From positions 1 through 51,256 of IMG/VR virus record IMGVR_UViG_3300030090_004676: DNA of 51,256 nt, one strand, 5' to 3'. The notes beneath the pieces are model-generated. The model was not told where the DNA came from, did not search any database, and was given only the letters and a program-made list of their open reading frames with translations. Position numbers and translations under genes: made by a program. The stretch is from a virus. Below are positions 17,911 to 26,640 of the stretch, piece after piece; within the stretch, counting starts at the first letter, position 1; each line of letters starts with the position of its first letter.

Positions 17911-18512
17911 TTTAAATCTTTTGTTGCCTCTACTATTGCTTTTCTTACAGCTCCACCAAACTCACTTCTGTTGAATGGTAAATCTTCTTCAATCTGTAAA
18001 CCTGTAGCTTGTATATCTGTTGTGATTGTTCCTATACCTCTACCCGTAACTACTCTACCTGTAGCTACTTCTTGGACCATCACGTTCATACGAACTTCTG
18101 TTTCAGACTTTCTTCTATTAAATATACCAATAATACTAAATGCTTCATCAGGTCTTCCAACCCATACAATCTCAGCTGATGCTACGAAGTTAGCATTATC
18201 ATCATCTACCAACTTATAACTACTTTCTTGAAATTGTTCTTCAAGTAACTGACGAATACCCATCGTTACTCTGTCGTCTTGTATACCAACTTTATCTGCT
18301 ACTCTTACAAACTCACTAATCTTTAATGTAGGTACAACTAAGTCCTCACCCAAGATAGCTGGTTGTGGTAATACAGCTTCCTTTTGTTCTTGTCTTTGTT
18401 TTTCACGTTCTTTTTCACGTTCTATTCTTGAACGCATAATCTGACCTTGAGCTGATATTATCTCCATCATCGAAAACCCAAGTAATAAGAAAATTAAGAA
18501 TCTACGTTTCAT
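17907..18512 (-). CDS. CsgG-family secreted protein
   Basis: A 201-residue protein with a signal peptide (about residues 1-22, ending SAQ), a charged linker rich in Glu, Lys and Gln, and a CsgG-like domain: VADKVGIQDDRVTMGIRQLL, AEIVWVGRP, VMVQEVATGRVV and a terminal helix AVRKAIVEATKDL. CsgG forms the outer-membrane pore for curli export; shorter family members act in the periplasm or on the outer membrane. There is no lipobox Cys, unlike classical CsgG and the second copy at 19511-20143. Part of the envelope cassette. Confidence 0.75.
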   Translation of the reverse strand: MKRRFLIFLLLGFSMMEIISAQGQIMRSRIEREKEREKQRQEQKEAVLPQPAILGEDLVVPTLKISEFVRVADKVGIQDDRVTMGIRQLLEEQFQESSYKLVDDDNANFVASAEIVWVGRPDEAFSIIGIFNRRKSETEVRMNVMVQEVATGRVVTGRGIGTITTDIQATGLQIEEDLPFNRSEFGGAVRKAIVEATKDLK

Positions 18513-18521
18513 TGTTGTCTC

Positions 18522-19505
18522 CTAAAAATAAGTCCCAAATAATACTGAAAATGTTTTATTTCTATCTCCATAATCATTTACAACGGTGTTATATCCCATC
18601 GATATACCCACATTAAATGTAAATGCTGTTCCTACTCTCCAATCAAATGAAATTGTAGGAAAAAATATTACAGGGCTCCTTAAAAATAAATATCGACCAC
18701 CCTCAATATTCCCTTCATAATATCTCAGCAAAGTATAAGCTATATAATTGGAAAATGTTACCTCACCAAAATTAAATTTAGCCGGATATCTAATAGCGTA
18801 CATTCCTGTTATATTTCCAAACCCTACACCACTCACACTACCATAACTCATAGTCAATACAGCAGCTTCAGGATTACGTTTAACAAGTGATTTAGCAGCT
18901 GAAGCACTTAATAACCAATCCCAACCTTCGAACGTTTTATAAGTCAATCCACTTGATGATAATTGTAAATTTTGTTTTTTAGCTTTAAATCTAAATCCTC
19001 GTCCATACGTCAAAGATGTTTTTCTGAAATCATTTGTAAAGTTAAAGTTACCATCGTGTCTACTACTACCATCAAATGATGTAGCAGTATAAACACTATT
19101 AAACTGAGTTATCCATCTATCTTCTCCTTGTGTAGAACGAATAGCATAGTTAACCTGAGTTGGGTCATTACTAATATCACTTTTAGTGAATTGTTCAGTA
19201 ACATTATCAGCAATGACCGAAGATAATATTTCTTCAGCTACTTTGACAGCACAGGGAAAAAGTCTTTCAAAATCATTGTAAACTTTTTCAGTCCAAGATT
19301 CTAACTGACCTTCTAATACTTCTTGTAATGTAAAAAACTTAGTACGATTGTAATAAGTTACTTGAAATCCTTGTTGCCCATCACCTCCTATAGCTACATT
19401 CGTTCGGACTATTGTTTGTTCACAAGGGTCTATATAACTATAAAAGAATGATTGGGCAGAGATACTACTCAGTAGAAATAAAAAACTAAATAACCTCTGC
19501 CTCAT
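18522..19505 (-). CDS. Secreted outer-membrane beta-barrel-like protein
   Basis: A 327-residue protein with a signal peptide ending SSISAQ (about residue 18). The first third is soluble, with DPCEQT and LFPCAVK cysteines that could form a disulfide. From about residue 150 there are repeated amphipathic strands rich in Tyr, Phe and Gly (for example GVGFGNITGMYAIRY), and the chain ends with an aromatic residue (LFGTYF), typical of an outer-membrane barrel recognised by BAM. It lies between two CsgG-like genes, so it may be their partner. Exact family unknown. Confidence 0.65.
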   Translation of the reverse strand: MRQRLFSFLFLLSSISAQSFFYSYIDPCEQTIVRTNVAIGGDGQQGFQVTYYNRTKFFTLQEVLEGQLESWTEKVYNDFERLFPCAVKVAEEILSSVIADNVTEQFTKSDISNDPTQVNYAIRSTQGEDRWITQFNSVYTATSFDGSSRHDGNFNFTNDFRKTSLTYGRGFRFKAKKQNLQLSSSGLTYKTFEGWDWLLSASAAKSLVKRNPEAAVLTMSYGSVSGVGFGNITGMYAIRYPAKFNFGEVTFSNYIAYTLLRYYEGNIEGGRYLFLRSPVIFFPTISFDWRVGTAFTFNVGISMGYNTVVNDYGDRNKTFSVLFGTYF

Positions 19506-19510
19506 TCATA

Positions 19511-20143
19511 TTACCAACCTCGTCTGTCAATAGCTTTTATAACATTGACTACGGCTGTCTCCATAGCTTTATTTGATGCGGAACTCAATGAACTCTGATT
19601 CCAAGCCATATTAGGATTCATCAAAAATCCTTTACCTATGGTTGAAGCAGTACCTCTTCCACTACCTACAACATATTGTGTGTTTTCATTATTGATAAGT
19701 TTTACTTGTATACCAACAAACGTTTCGTTGATTGTCTCGACTTTACCAGCTTTGATTTCTTCTTTTAGATTTACACCAAAGTCATAGATACTAACACTCG
19801 CTGAATACTTAGCTTTTGTAATCTTAGCATCATTTGCTTTCAAGTCATTGAGTATCAAAAGTTGCATATCTCTTTCGGCTTCAATCAAGTTAAATCTACC
19901 TACATAAGATATTACATTTTGAAGTTCTTGAACCAAACCCATAGATACTCGTTTTTCTGCAAGTTCAGGATATCTTTCTTCCAATTCTTTATTGAACTTC
20001 AAGTCATAGAGTTTTAATCCATCAACTTTTGTTACTTCGACCTCATCAAGAGATTTTTGTTTCTCAAACTCAGGAACGTATTGTTCGGTTGATACTGATG
20101 CGGCACAACCAAGAAATACTAATAAAGGTAATAATTTAATCAT
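19511..20143 (-). CDS. CsgG-family lipoprotein
   Basis: A 210-residue protein starting MIKLLPLLVFLGCAAS, a short lipoprotein signal with a lipobox (FLGC) that should be acylated at Cys13. The mature part has the CsgG pattern: SMGLVQELQNV, FNLIEAERD, SASVSIYDFGV, GIQVKLINNENTQYVVG and a final helix TAVVNVIKAIDRR. CsgG proper is a 9-mer outer-membrane lipoprotein channel of about 260 residues; this is shorter, so channel formation is uncertain. A GGAGA site precedes the ATG. It lies next to the barrel protein and the coiled-coil membrane protein. Confidence 0.75.
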   Translation of the reverse strand: MIKLLPLLVFLGCAASVSTEQYVPEFEKQKSLDEVEVTKVDGLKLYDLKFNKELEERYPELAEKRVSMGLVQELQNVISYVGRFNLIEAERDMQLLILNDLKANDAKITKAKYSASVSIYDFGVNLKEEIKAGKVETINETFVGIQVKLINNENTQYVVGSGRGTASTIGKGFLMNPNMAWNQSSLSSASNKAMETAVVNVIKAIDRRGW

Positions 20144-20152
20144 TACATTCTC

Positions 20153-20542
20153 CTATCTCAAATCTGATAAAGGGTCTTTAAGGAGTTTTTCTAACTTCTT
20201 GATTTCTCTTTTCAGATTTTTGATTTCATTGTTTAAATTAGCAACATCTTTATCATAAGACTTGACTTTAGGTGCTTTCATCTTGTCAACCTTTTCACGA
20301 AGATATTTAAAATCTTCATCATACTTCTCAAGTTTAGTTGTTACTAATTCTATATCACTTGCTTCAGCAAAACCTTCGACAATTTCTTCCAATCCATCAA
20401 TACGACCTGTGAAACTATACCAACCTGCAATACCTGTTGATAAAACCGTTACAAGTGCTATTATGTTTTGTATAGATAAACCGAACTTTTTATTCTTCAG
20501 TTCTTCTACAGCTGCTTCTGCATCTACTACATTTTTTGCCAT
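20153..20542 (-). CDS. Membrane-anchored coiled-coil protein
   Basis: A 129-residue protein with one transmembrane helix (about 22-44) and a long coiled coil (about 50-129, ending in a NLNNEIKNLKREIKKLEKLL heptad run). An AAGGAG site precedes the start. It could bridge the inner membrane to the CsgG-like lipoprotein translated next, or be a spanin-like component. Family not recognised. Confidence 0.6.
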   Translation of the reverse strand: MAKNVVDAEAAVEELKNKKFGLSIQNIIALVTVLSTGIAGWYSFTGRIDGLEEIVEGFAEASDIELVTTKLEKYDEDFKYLREKVDKMKAPKVKSYDKDVANLNNEIKNLKREIKKLEKLLKDPLSDLR

Positions 20543-20553
20543 AACTTATCTCC

Positions 20554-20598
20554 TTAATTACAACAACCGCATTCGCAGTTATCTTGATAATTTTTCAT
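20554..20598 (-). CDS. Possible 14-residue cysteine-rich peptide
   Basis: A tiny frame, MKNYQDNCECGCCN, starts 2 bases after the PorV-like stop. The AAGGAG site of the next gene follows its stop. Four of its last seven residues are Cys. Spacing fits a translationally coupled leader or metal-binding peptide, but chance cannot be excluded at this length. Confidence 0.25.
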   Translation of the reverse strand: MKNYQDNCECGCCN

Positions 20599-20599
20599 A

Positions 20600-21460
20600 T
20601 TAAAACTCCAAGTTTATTGTTAATCTAATTGTGTTACTTAATGGTAACGTTCTGTCTCCATAAATATAACTCATACTTACTAAATACTTATCATATTTAA
20701 AATCTAAACCGAAAGTAGGATAACTTAATTTATGTTGTGAATCTGTAAAGTATCCAAACTTACCAATTAAATTATCATAAACGTAACCGACTCCGTTACC
20801 AATAGTGTAAAAATCTTCAAATATATTATATTGTTCATAGAACATCCATTGTTTATATGGATACGTCATACCAATACTGAAACTTGTTGGTAGTTTTGAT
20901 AGATGATTTCCAAACTTAGGAGCAAATCCGAAATTTTTAATCATCAAGTCTAAATCTAAATCTTTGTATATTTTAGGAAAATATCCTCCGATACCTAATA
21001 CTAAACCTGTGGCTTTTTGTGTATGAAGACTATGATGTATAAGTTTAGCCTCAACACCATAATAATAATCTTTTACTAATCCTCCAAAGGCTGTACCAGG
21101 AGCTTTGTTTCCATAATCAACACTAAAAACCCAACTTATAGGTGTGAATTGTCCTTGAATTATCCCATACTCATCAGCTTGTTTCTGTTCACCATAATTA
21201 AAAAACAATAAACTACCACCGAAATTATCCTTTTCTATATTTAAAAAATTATAATTCATATCATTTACAATATTAGTCATCCAGTTTACACGACTGAAAC
21301 TAAAATTGTTTTTATTAAGCACATTACGAGCAGGATTCATCAAGGGTAAAGTAACGTTACCTATTGAGCTCACAGGAGCAGTAGGTGCAATACTGAGTAT
21401 CCTGTTAGCTTGAGCAAACAAATTACTCAAAAGTAGTAATGTTAAAAGTATTTTCTTCAT
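20600..21460 (-). CDS. PorV/PorQ-like outer-membrane barrel
   Basis: A 286-residue protein with a signal peptide ending NLFAQ (about 17). The mature protein opens with a short segment ending in LMNPARNVL, equivalent to the WNPAGL-type motif of the PorV/PorQ family, then SFSRVNWMTNIV and alternating amphipathic strands to a final LTINLEF. PorV and PorQ are T9SS accessory outer-membrane proteins: PorV is the shuttle that carries cargo to the attachment complex. Its gene follows that of a T9SS cargo protein with one 35-residue protein between, which supports a cargo-handling role. A different FadL-like barrel role is possible. Confidence 0.65.
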   Translation of the reverse strand: MKKILLTLLLLSNLFAQANRILSIAPTAPVSSIGNVTLPLMNPARNVLNKNNFSFSRVNWMTNIVNDMNYNFLNIEKDNFGGSLLFFNYGEQKQADEYGIIQGQFTPISWVFSVDYGNKAPGTAFGGLVKDYYYGVEAKLIHHSLHTQKATGLVLGIGGYFPKIYKDLDLDLMIKNFGFAPKFGNHLSKLPTSFSIGMTYPYKQWMFYEQYNIFEDFYTIGNGVGYVYDNLIGKFGYFTDSQHKLSYPTFGLDFKYDKYLVSMSYIYGDRTLPLSNTIRLTINLEF

Positions 21461-21564
21461 TTCTTTTTCTCTATTTTTTCAGCAAACCATACGATAGCTT
21501 TCATTGTCCAGTATAATGCTGGTAATAATAATGCAACTGCTAAGAAAAATTGTCCTTCATTCAT
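21457..21564 (-). CDS. Very small single-pass membrane protein
   Basis: A 35-residue frame: MNEGQFFLAVALLLPALYW then a basic tail ending KIEKKK. It is joined on both sides by overlaps (TAATG with the T9SS cargo gene, ATGA with the PorV-like gene), which is strong support for a real gene at this length. One transmembrane helix with a cytoplasmic basic tail is likely. Function unknown. Confidence 0.6.
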   Translation of the reverse strand: MNEGQFFLAVALLLPALYWTMKAIVWFAEKIEKKK

Positions 21565-24395
21565 TATTTTTCTACCGTAAATTTATTGGCTTTTATTTTG
21601 TCATTTGTTTGTAAGACAAATATATAAACACCTGGTTCAAGTTTTTGATGATTCTCATAAACACTCATTTCAGGTATCCAAACACTTGGTTGATTAGTAA
21701 AATCAAAAGTATGTAATCCTGATAACACGTGTTCATCAAGTAATGTACCAACCTTTTGACCTATCGAATTTAAAATATATAATTTAACCTTTTTCGGTTC
21801 AGGTAAATAAAACTGAAACGTTGTGTTTTCTTTAAAAGGGTTAGGATAGTTGTAAGTAATACCATCACTATCTGGTTCTGAACCTCCGAATGCCCAATAT
21901 TTATTCCATACTAATACTTGTCCATCATTTCGTTTCATCAACAAGTCTCTACCTGCTGGTGTACCTGCCGAATACTTACCAGTAAATCTTATAGGAGCCG
22001 TTGTCCACTCTCTATCTGGAAAATCAGCTTCGAATAATAAATTTAACCCTGTAATCTCTTTATCAATCCAATATGTTTCAGGTTTATTACTAGGTGAATA
22101 ATCAACACCTCCGAATGATACTTTTCTCCAACCATCTACTGCTTCGTGAACATTTACATACGTCATCCAAGGGCCTGGTAGAACGTCGGTTTTCATATCT
22201 ATAAATTTTAACTCGTCTTCTTTATACTCAACTTCGAACTCGAACCCAGCTAATGTAGTGCCTTCTTTAGGTGTAATTGTCAAAGGAACTTCTATTTGAT
22301 TACCAGATTGAACTCGTACGGTTGAATCAGCAGGTAACGATAAAGTTACATCAGGATTTATTGATTGATTGTTCATAATTACTTTGTTGAGATAATTAGA
22401 AGGAGCACTACCACCTTTCCATCTATGAAACGTTATGTTAGATGCTATATCATCTTGATATCCGTCTCCTCCACTCTCTGATACTTTAGTACCTGTAGCG
22501 TTTATATCACCTGTAAAGTAATATCCAATGTCTGGTATCAAGTAATCTGGATTACCTTTTTGACCACTTCTCTCGTGTAGTCTATCTTTATGCCACTCAG
22601 AATCACCAGCACCTAATATTAAGTGAAGAGTATCTAATCCTGTTTGATGGTCATCCATCAAAGGGTTGATAGTTTCTATCTGACCGAATGTTAAAGCCTT
22701 TTGATTTGTGGCTAAAGCTCTTGTTGTTGTGGTCGGTGATTTCAATCCATTATTATTTCCAGAACTTCTATCTCCTGCTGTTCCTGATTCTGCTGTTGTG
22801 GTCTCGTCCCAATATACCGTGAACTCATATTTTTGAGGTCGTGATTGTCCATTTACGGTTTGATAATATACGTAATTATTAGCATTACCACTTTCTTTAA
22901 ATACTTCTATTGTAGCCCAATCTTCATAAGAATTTCCATTGTGGTGTGTGTAGTTGTTTAGAATACCTGAAACGTAAGCCCACAGAATGTAGGTATCATT
23001 TAACTGATACACATCATCACCATCTACATCACCAACTAAGTATTCGATAGCTGTCAATGTATCGATTCTACCTGCTCCACTATTATAGTTATGATGTTTA
23101 CCAGATTGAAAATTAAATGAAGCTATAGCATCATTCGCATTCGTGATAGCTGTTCTGTCTAATTCAAGTTGAGTGTGTGATTCAATATTATCACTTGCAT
23201 CAGGTGGCCAAAATGATATACGATATCGGTTATTTCTCGGTAACTGAATACTATAATATCCTTTGTCGTCTGTATAAGTTGAATCATAATAAGAGATACC
23301 AAGAAATCCCTCTTTGGGTAATGCTTGTGCTGCAGTTGTTGATTTGTTATCATAATAGAATGTTGATGTATGGTCTCCAATAACATCGTCTGAATTATCC
23401 TCATCAACTAAATTACTCTCATTGGTTGTATTCTCTAAGTTTAACCAATTAGATATTCTAGGATTAAAGTTAGCTTCATTGTGGTCTAACTCAAATTTTA
23501 CTTTCCAATATGGATATGTGTTTTCTGCTGGTGCACTCCAAGCAGCTCCAAGAGCTCTGTCTTTACCTTGAGCATATCTGAAGTATCCCTCAACGTCTAA
23601 TAGTTTTGGGTGTAGTGTTATATCACCTCTAGCACCACCTATACCAACTTGTTCTGTACCAGTGTTGCCATCAATGTAAACTTTATAACTAGAGCCATAA
23701 AGTCCGTTTGTAACGTATGTGTAATACCCTGTGCTACCATCGTATTTTGTTGCAACCCTAAATGCTTTAGGAGCAAAGTTATCAGCTACATCATTGACTT
23801 TGAAATGTAGTTTTAATAATTCTGTTTGTGTACCGTTACCATTACCAAAAGTTTTGACATTACCATTGTGAGATACCATTGTTATTCTCAACCAATCATA
23901 TCTTGTATCAGTAACGGATAATTCATCATCGGCGTCAGCTAATGAATCAGTATATCCTACGTTAGCATATCTTACAACTTCGTATGAATAGTGAGCACCT
24001 GCTGAACTATCACCTTCTGTCCAACCTGAAATGTAAGCTCCTTTTTCAACGTGAGTTGAGTCGTGTCCCCACGTAAATAAATCATTGTCGAAAGCTAAAT
24101 CTAAACGAAAGGCAGTAACACTAGCTCCGTTATCATCAAGAGTAACAGCTAAAGTCATTACTGAATCTCTCCAGGCATCAAAGTTATTGTTTTTATAAGC
24201 TACACCTACAGCGGCATTAGTTGTGTTCATACCAGTTGTATCGTCAGCTAAATAGCCTCTCAACTTAAAAGTTTCAGAGTCTCTCCACCAAAATTTAGGT
24301 GTCTTATATTCTCTACTTTGCATGAGTCTTATGATAGGTGTCTGAGCTTCGATAACACTCACAACCATCAACAGACTTAATAAAAATTTACGCAA
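21564..24395 (-). CDS. Large secreted cohesin/dockerin-like protein with T9SS sorting domain
   Basis: A 943-residue surface protein. The start is the TTG at 24395, six to seven bases after AGGAG, giving signal peptide MRKFLLSLLMVVSVIEAQ; an upstream TTG would place that site inside the gene. Domains: a cohesin-like beta domain (about 50-240), a carboxypeptidase-regulatory-like segment with KGYYSIQLPRNNRYRIS, a dockerin-like calcium loop (VGDVDGDDVYQLNDTYI), a second cohesin-like domain after VQSGNQIEVPLTI, and in the last 95 residues a type A T9SS sorting domain (NYPNPF, LYILNSIGQKV, SGLHTF, GVYIFVL, NKFTVEK). The sorting domain directs export and attachment by T9SS. Its promoter is the late-type motif. 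Confidence 0.85.
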   Translation of the reverse strand: MRKFLLSLLMVVSVIEAQTPIIRLMQSREYKTPKFWWRDSETFKLRGYLADDTTGMNTTNAAVGVAYKNNNFDAWRDSVMTLAVTLDDNGASVTAFRLDLAFDNDLFTWGHDSTHVEKGAYISGWTEGDSSAGAHYSYEVVRYANVGYTDSLADADDELSVTDTRYDWLRITMVSHNGNVKTFGNGNGTQTELLKLHFKVNDVADNFAPKAFRVATKYDGSTGYYTYVTNGLYGSSYKVYIDGNTGTEQVGIGGARGDITLHPKLLDVEGYFRYAQGKDRALGAAWSAPAENTYPYWKVKFELDHNEANFNPRISNWLNLENTTNESNLVDEDNSDDVIGDHTSTFYYDNKSTTAAQALPKEGFLGISYYDSTYTDDKGYYSIQLPRNNRYRISFWPPDASDNIESHTQLELDRTAITNANDAIASFNFQSGKHHNYNSGAGRIDTLTAIEYLVGDVDGDDVYQLNDTYILWAYVSGILNNYTHHNGNSYEDWATIEVFKESGNANNYVYYQTVNGQSRPQKYEFTVYWDETTTAESGTAGDRSSGNNNGLKSPTTTTRALATNQKALTFGQIETINPLMDDHQTGLDTLHLILGAGDSEWHKDRLHERSGQKGNPDYLIPDIGYYFTGDINATGTKVSESGGDGYQDDIASNITFHRWKGGSAPSNYLNKVIMNNQSINPDVTLSLPADSTVRVQSGNQIEVPLTITPKEGTTLAGFEFEVEYKEDELKFIDMKTDVLPGPWMTYVNVHEAVDGWRKVSFGGVDYSPSNKPETYWIDKEITGLNLLFEADFPDREWTTAPIRFTGKYSAGTPAGRDLLMKRNDGQVLVWNKYWAFGGSEPDSDGITYNYPNPFKENTTFQFYLPEPKKVKLYILNSIGQKVGTLLDEHVLSGLHTFDFTNQPSVWIPEMSVYENHQKLEPGVYIFVLQTNDKIKANKFTVEK

Positions 24396-24462
24396 GGTAA
24401 ATCTCCTGTTAGTTATCAATGAGTAACCTTTTTAGAATAAAAAAGTGTAGACTTTATTTCTT

Positions 24463-24473
24463 ATATAAATATC
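24463..24473 (-). promoter_or_regulatory. Candidate late promoter (GATATTTATAT)
   Basis: An exact copy of the 11-mer seen at 1829-1839 and 47557-47567, about 70 bases upstream of the TTG start of the T9SS cargo gene. No terminator is seen between this point and the structural gene upstream. It suggests that the envelope cassette is expressed late, with virion genes. Confidence 0.5.
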
Positions 24474-24504
24474 GGATAATGAATGAAAAATGTCGATATT
24501 GAGA

Positions 24505-25605
24505 TTAATTTGTGTCGAATTTCACTAGAAAAGAAATTGACATCTCTTTTTCATTTTTTATTGGCTTGGATGGTTTACCTACGGCTAATAATTCATTCTG
24601 GTCATTATAAAGACCTATTTGAGTTATGTAGGTATTGAAGTCTGAATGGGTCGCTGGACCTATCAATTCAGTTCCAATATTATATCCCTCCGGGTTGAAT
24701 GAACTTGTGGCGTAACCAACTCGTTCATAGGGAAAGTTAGGGTCTTCATTATTAGAAAATACTGAAGAGGTGAAAGGTGTACCTGCAAAAGATATACTTC
24801 CACTCTGTCCTACTTTAAGACTTTTGTTTGTGGTATGTGTAAATTTATTTTCTTCAATCGAACAAAAATATGAACGTTCGTAAATCGTTTGTGTGGAATC
24901 AAACTCTATCGTAAATCCATCTGTACCTGTGCCTGAACTTATCGTATCGTATGAACCTGTATCAGTAAATACAATTATTCCGTCATTATAAAAAACATTA
25001 CCTACGACACTTCCACTCATTGTATTTGTGTTTGGTTCACGTCTAGCATAACTAGCTGAAAAAGCCACATCATAAATATTTCCTCTACCATCATCTCGTA
25101 AAGTAATCGTTTTAGATGTACTATCATCCACAATCTTGACAGAACTAGGTTTTATATTTTCACCGAATAATTCTTGAGGAATTGACAAAACATTTGCTGT
25201 ATCTCTAAGTTGACGTGTGTAAGGTCTACGATATTTAAATGTTTGAGGTTCAGAATTTGTTGTGAGAAATCTTGTAAATGTATAATCAAGTATAGCTTCA
25301 GATGAAGTAGGAACTCCTCGTATCAAATCTATGTAACCATTCATTTGAGTTATATTACGATAATATAAATTGTTGATAGAATGATACGTAGGAACTTTAT
25401 AGAAAACACTTTCAGAGGGGTTAGATATTGTTTTAGAATCACCATCAGTAGTGTTATAGTTGAATATAGTGCTATCAGTACCTTTTGTTATTGGTACTGA
25501 ATATATTCCACTCCCACTATCAGCCTCAGTAAATGAAAACGTCTTGTGGACTTGAAATGACGAAACTACAATATCTTCGGGTTCAAGGTTTTTCTTGAAT
25601 GACAT
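24505..25605 (-). CDS. Virion structural protein, probably tail or baseplate
   Basis: A 366-residue protein rich in Ser, Thr, Asn and Gly with predicted beta structure. It is the last gene of the structural block. Its C-terminal part (ITQIGLYNDQNELLAVGKPSKPI) closely parallels that of the next gene upstream (ITSVGMYNSENELLAIAKLSQPI), so the two are paralogues or share a domain. That shared domain is probably a tail-decoration or fibre-attachment fold. A GGGGG-type site precedes the ATG. Confidence 0.65.
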   Translation of the reverse strand: MSFKKNLEPEDIVVSSFQVHKTFSFTEADSGSGIYSVPITKGTDSTIFNYNTTDGDSKTISNPSESVFYKVPTYHSINNLYYRNITQMNGYIDLIRGVPTSSEAILDYTFTRFLTTNSEPQTFKYRRPYTRQLRDTANVLSIPQELFGENIKPSSVKIVDDSTSKTITLRDDGRGNIYDVAFSASYARREPNTNTMSGSVVGNVFYNDGIIVFTDTGSYDTISSGTGTDGFTIEFDSTQTIYERSYFCSIEENKFTHTTNKSLKVGQSGSISFAGTPFTSSVFSNNEDPNFPYERVGYATSSFNPEGYNIGTELIGPATHSDFNTYITQIGLYNDQNELLAVGKPSKPIKNEKEMSISFLVKFDTN

Positions 25606-25617
25606 TTAAAAACCCCC

Positions 25618-26640
25618 TTAGAAATCAAGTTTGACTTTGATAAGAGCTTCTCTCGATTTTGATTTTAAAATTGGTTGACTTAGTTTTGCAATAGCTAACA
25701 ATTCATTTTCTGAATTGTACATTCCGACCGATGTAATATAAGTTTTAGGGTCTGAAGCTAATCCATCAACAACTCTTTTTACACCTGCGACTGATTCTGT
25801 ATAAAACGTCTCATTAGTTGTTGAGTTAAATTCATTAGCTGTTGCTCTTACAAAGAAGTGTCGTGAAGTTATTTGTTCTTCACGTTTAGCTTGGAAGTAA
25901 GCACCTGTTTTGATTACATTATAAAGTTTCTCATTATTTCTATCATCACTATTTGAACCACTGACGCTAACCAAATTAAGATTACTTGGGTCAGCTAACT
26001 TTGTAGGGTTTAACACTAATACTCCGATACTTGGATAAAACTTACCATAAGTACCAGTAGCTCCTTCACTAGCAGCTGCTGTATCAATACTTGTTCCCCC
26101 AACTAATGAACCACTGACAATGTTGTACTCAGGAGCAAAATTAACTTGACTTGAGTTACCACCTTTGTTAGTAGATGAATCATCAATTAACTTTACAACA
26201 GGACCTGCAGCTCCATTTTTTAAATGAAGTTCCCAACCTCCTGCTTCCATTCTTTCTCTGATTCTAGCACGATTAAATGAGATTGCATAAAATTCTTTTG
26301 TTGATAAATCACCGAAAGTAAATTGTGTTGTTTCGGGTGGATTTAAAATATTATTGAATTGACCGAAAATAGCGGCTGTAGGTCTATCACCACTGACACC
26401 TACACCTCCTAGTGAACCACTTCCATCTCTATGACCAAACACTACACCAAACTGAACTGAAGCTGATGCATTTGTACCAGGAGCATATCTATATAAGTCG
26501 ATATTGTAATCACCTGTATTTGTGTATTGTGTTGACGAAGTGTGAAAAGTTGTGATGTTTGAAGCACCATCTTGAAATAAACCAGATGTTACTATAGCAA
26601 CATCAGATACTTTGTCGGTTTCTGTAAGTTGTTTAAACAT
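25618..26640 (-). CDS. Virion structural protein, paralogue of its downstream neighbour
   Basis: A 340-residue protein. The ATG at 26640 is chosen because a GGGGGAAAG site lies just upstream and it overlaps the preceding stop (ATGTTTAA); the frame is open 33 codons further, but that part lies inside the upstream gene. Its C-terminal TSVGMYNSENELLAIAKLSQPI segment matches the one in 24505-25605. Location in the tail block makes a virion role likely. Confidence 0.65.
   Translation of the reverse strand: MFKQLTETDKVSDVAIVTSGLFQDGASNITTFHTSSTQYTNTGDYNIDLYRYAPGTNASASVQFGVVFGHRDGSGSLGGVGVSGDRPTAAIFGQFNNILNPPETTQFTFGDLSTKEFYAISFNRARIRERMEAGGWELHLKNGAAGPVVKLIDDSSTNKGGNSSQVNFAPEYNIVSGSLVGGTSIDTAAASEGATGTYGKFYPSIGVLVLNPTKLADPSNLNLVSVSGSNSDDRNNEKLYNVIKTGAYFQAKREEQITSRHFFVRATANEFNSTTNETFYTESVAGVKRVVDGLASDPKTYITSVGMYNSENELLAIAKLSQPILKSKSREALIKVKLDF

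Noticed and set aside
23159-23407. Minus and plus open frames inside the T9SS cargo gene
   Set aside because: Shadows of the long coding frame, without start signals.
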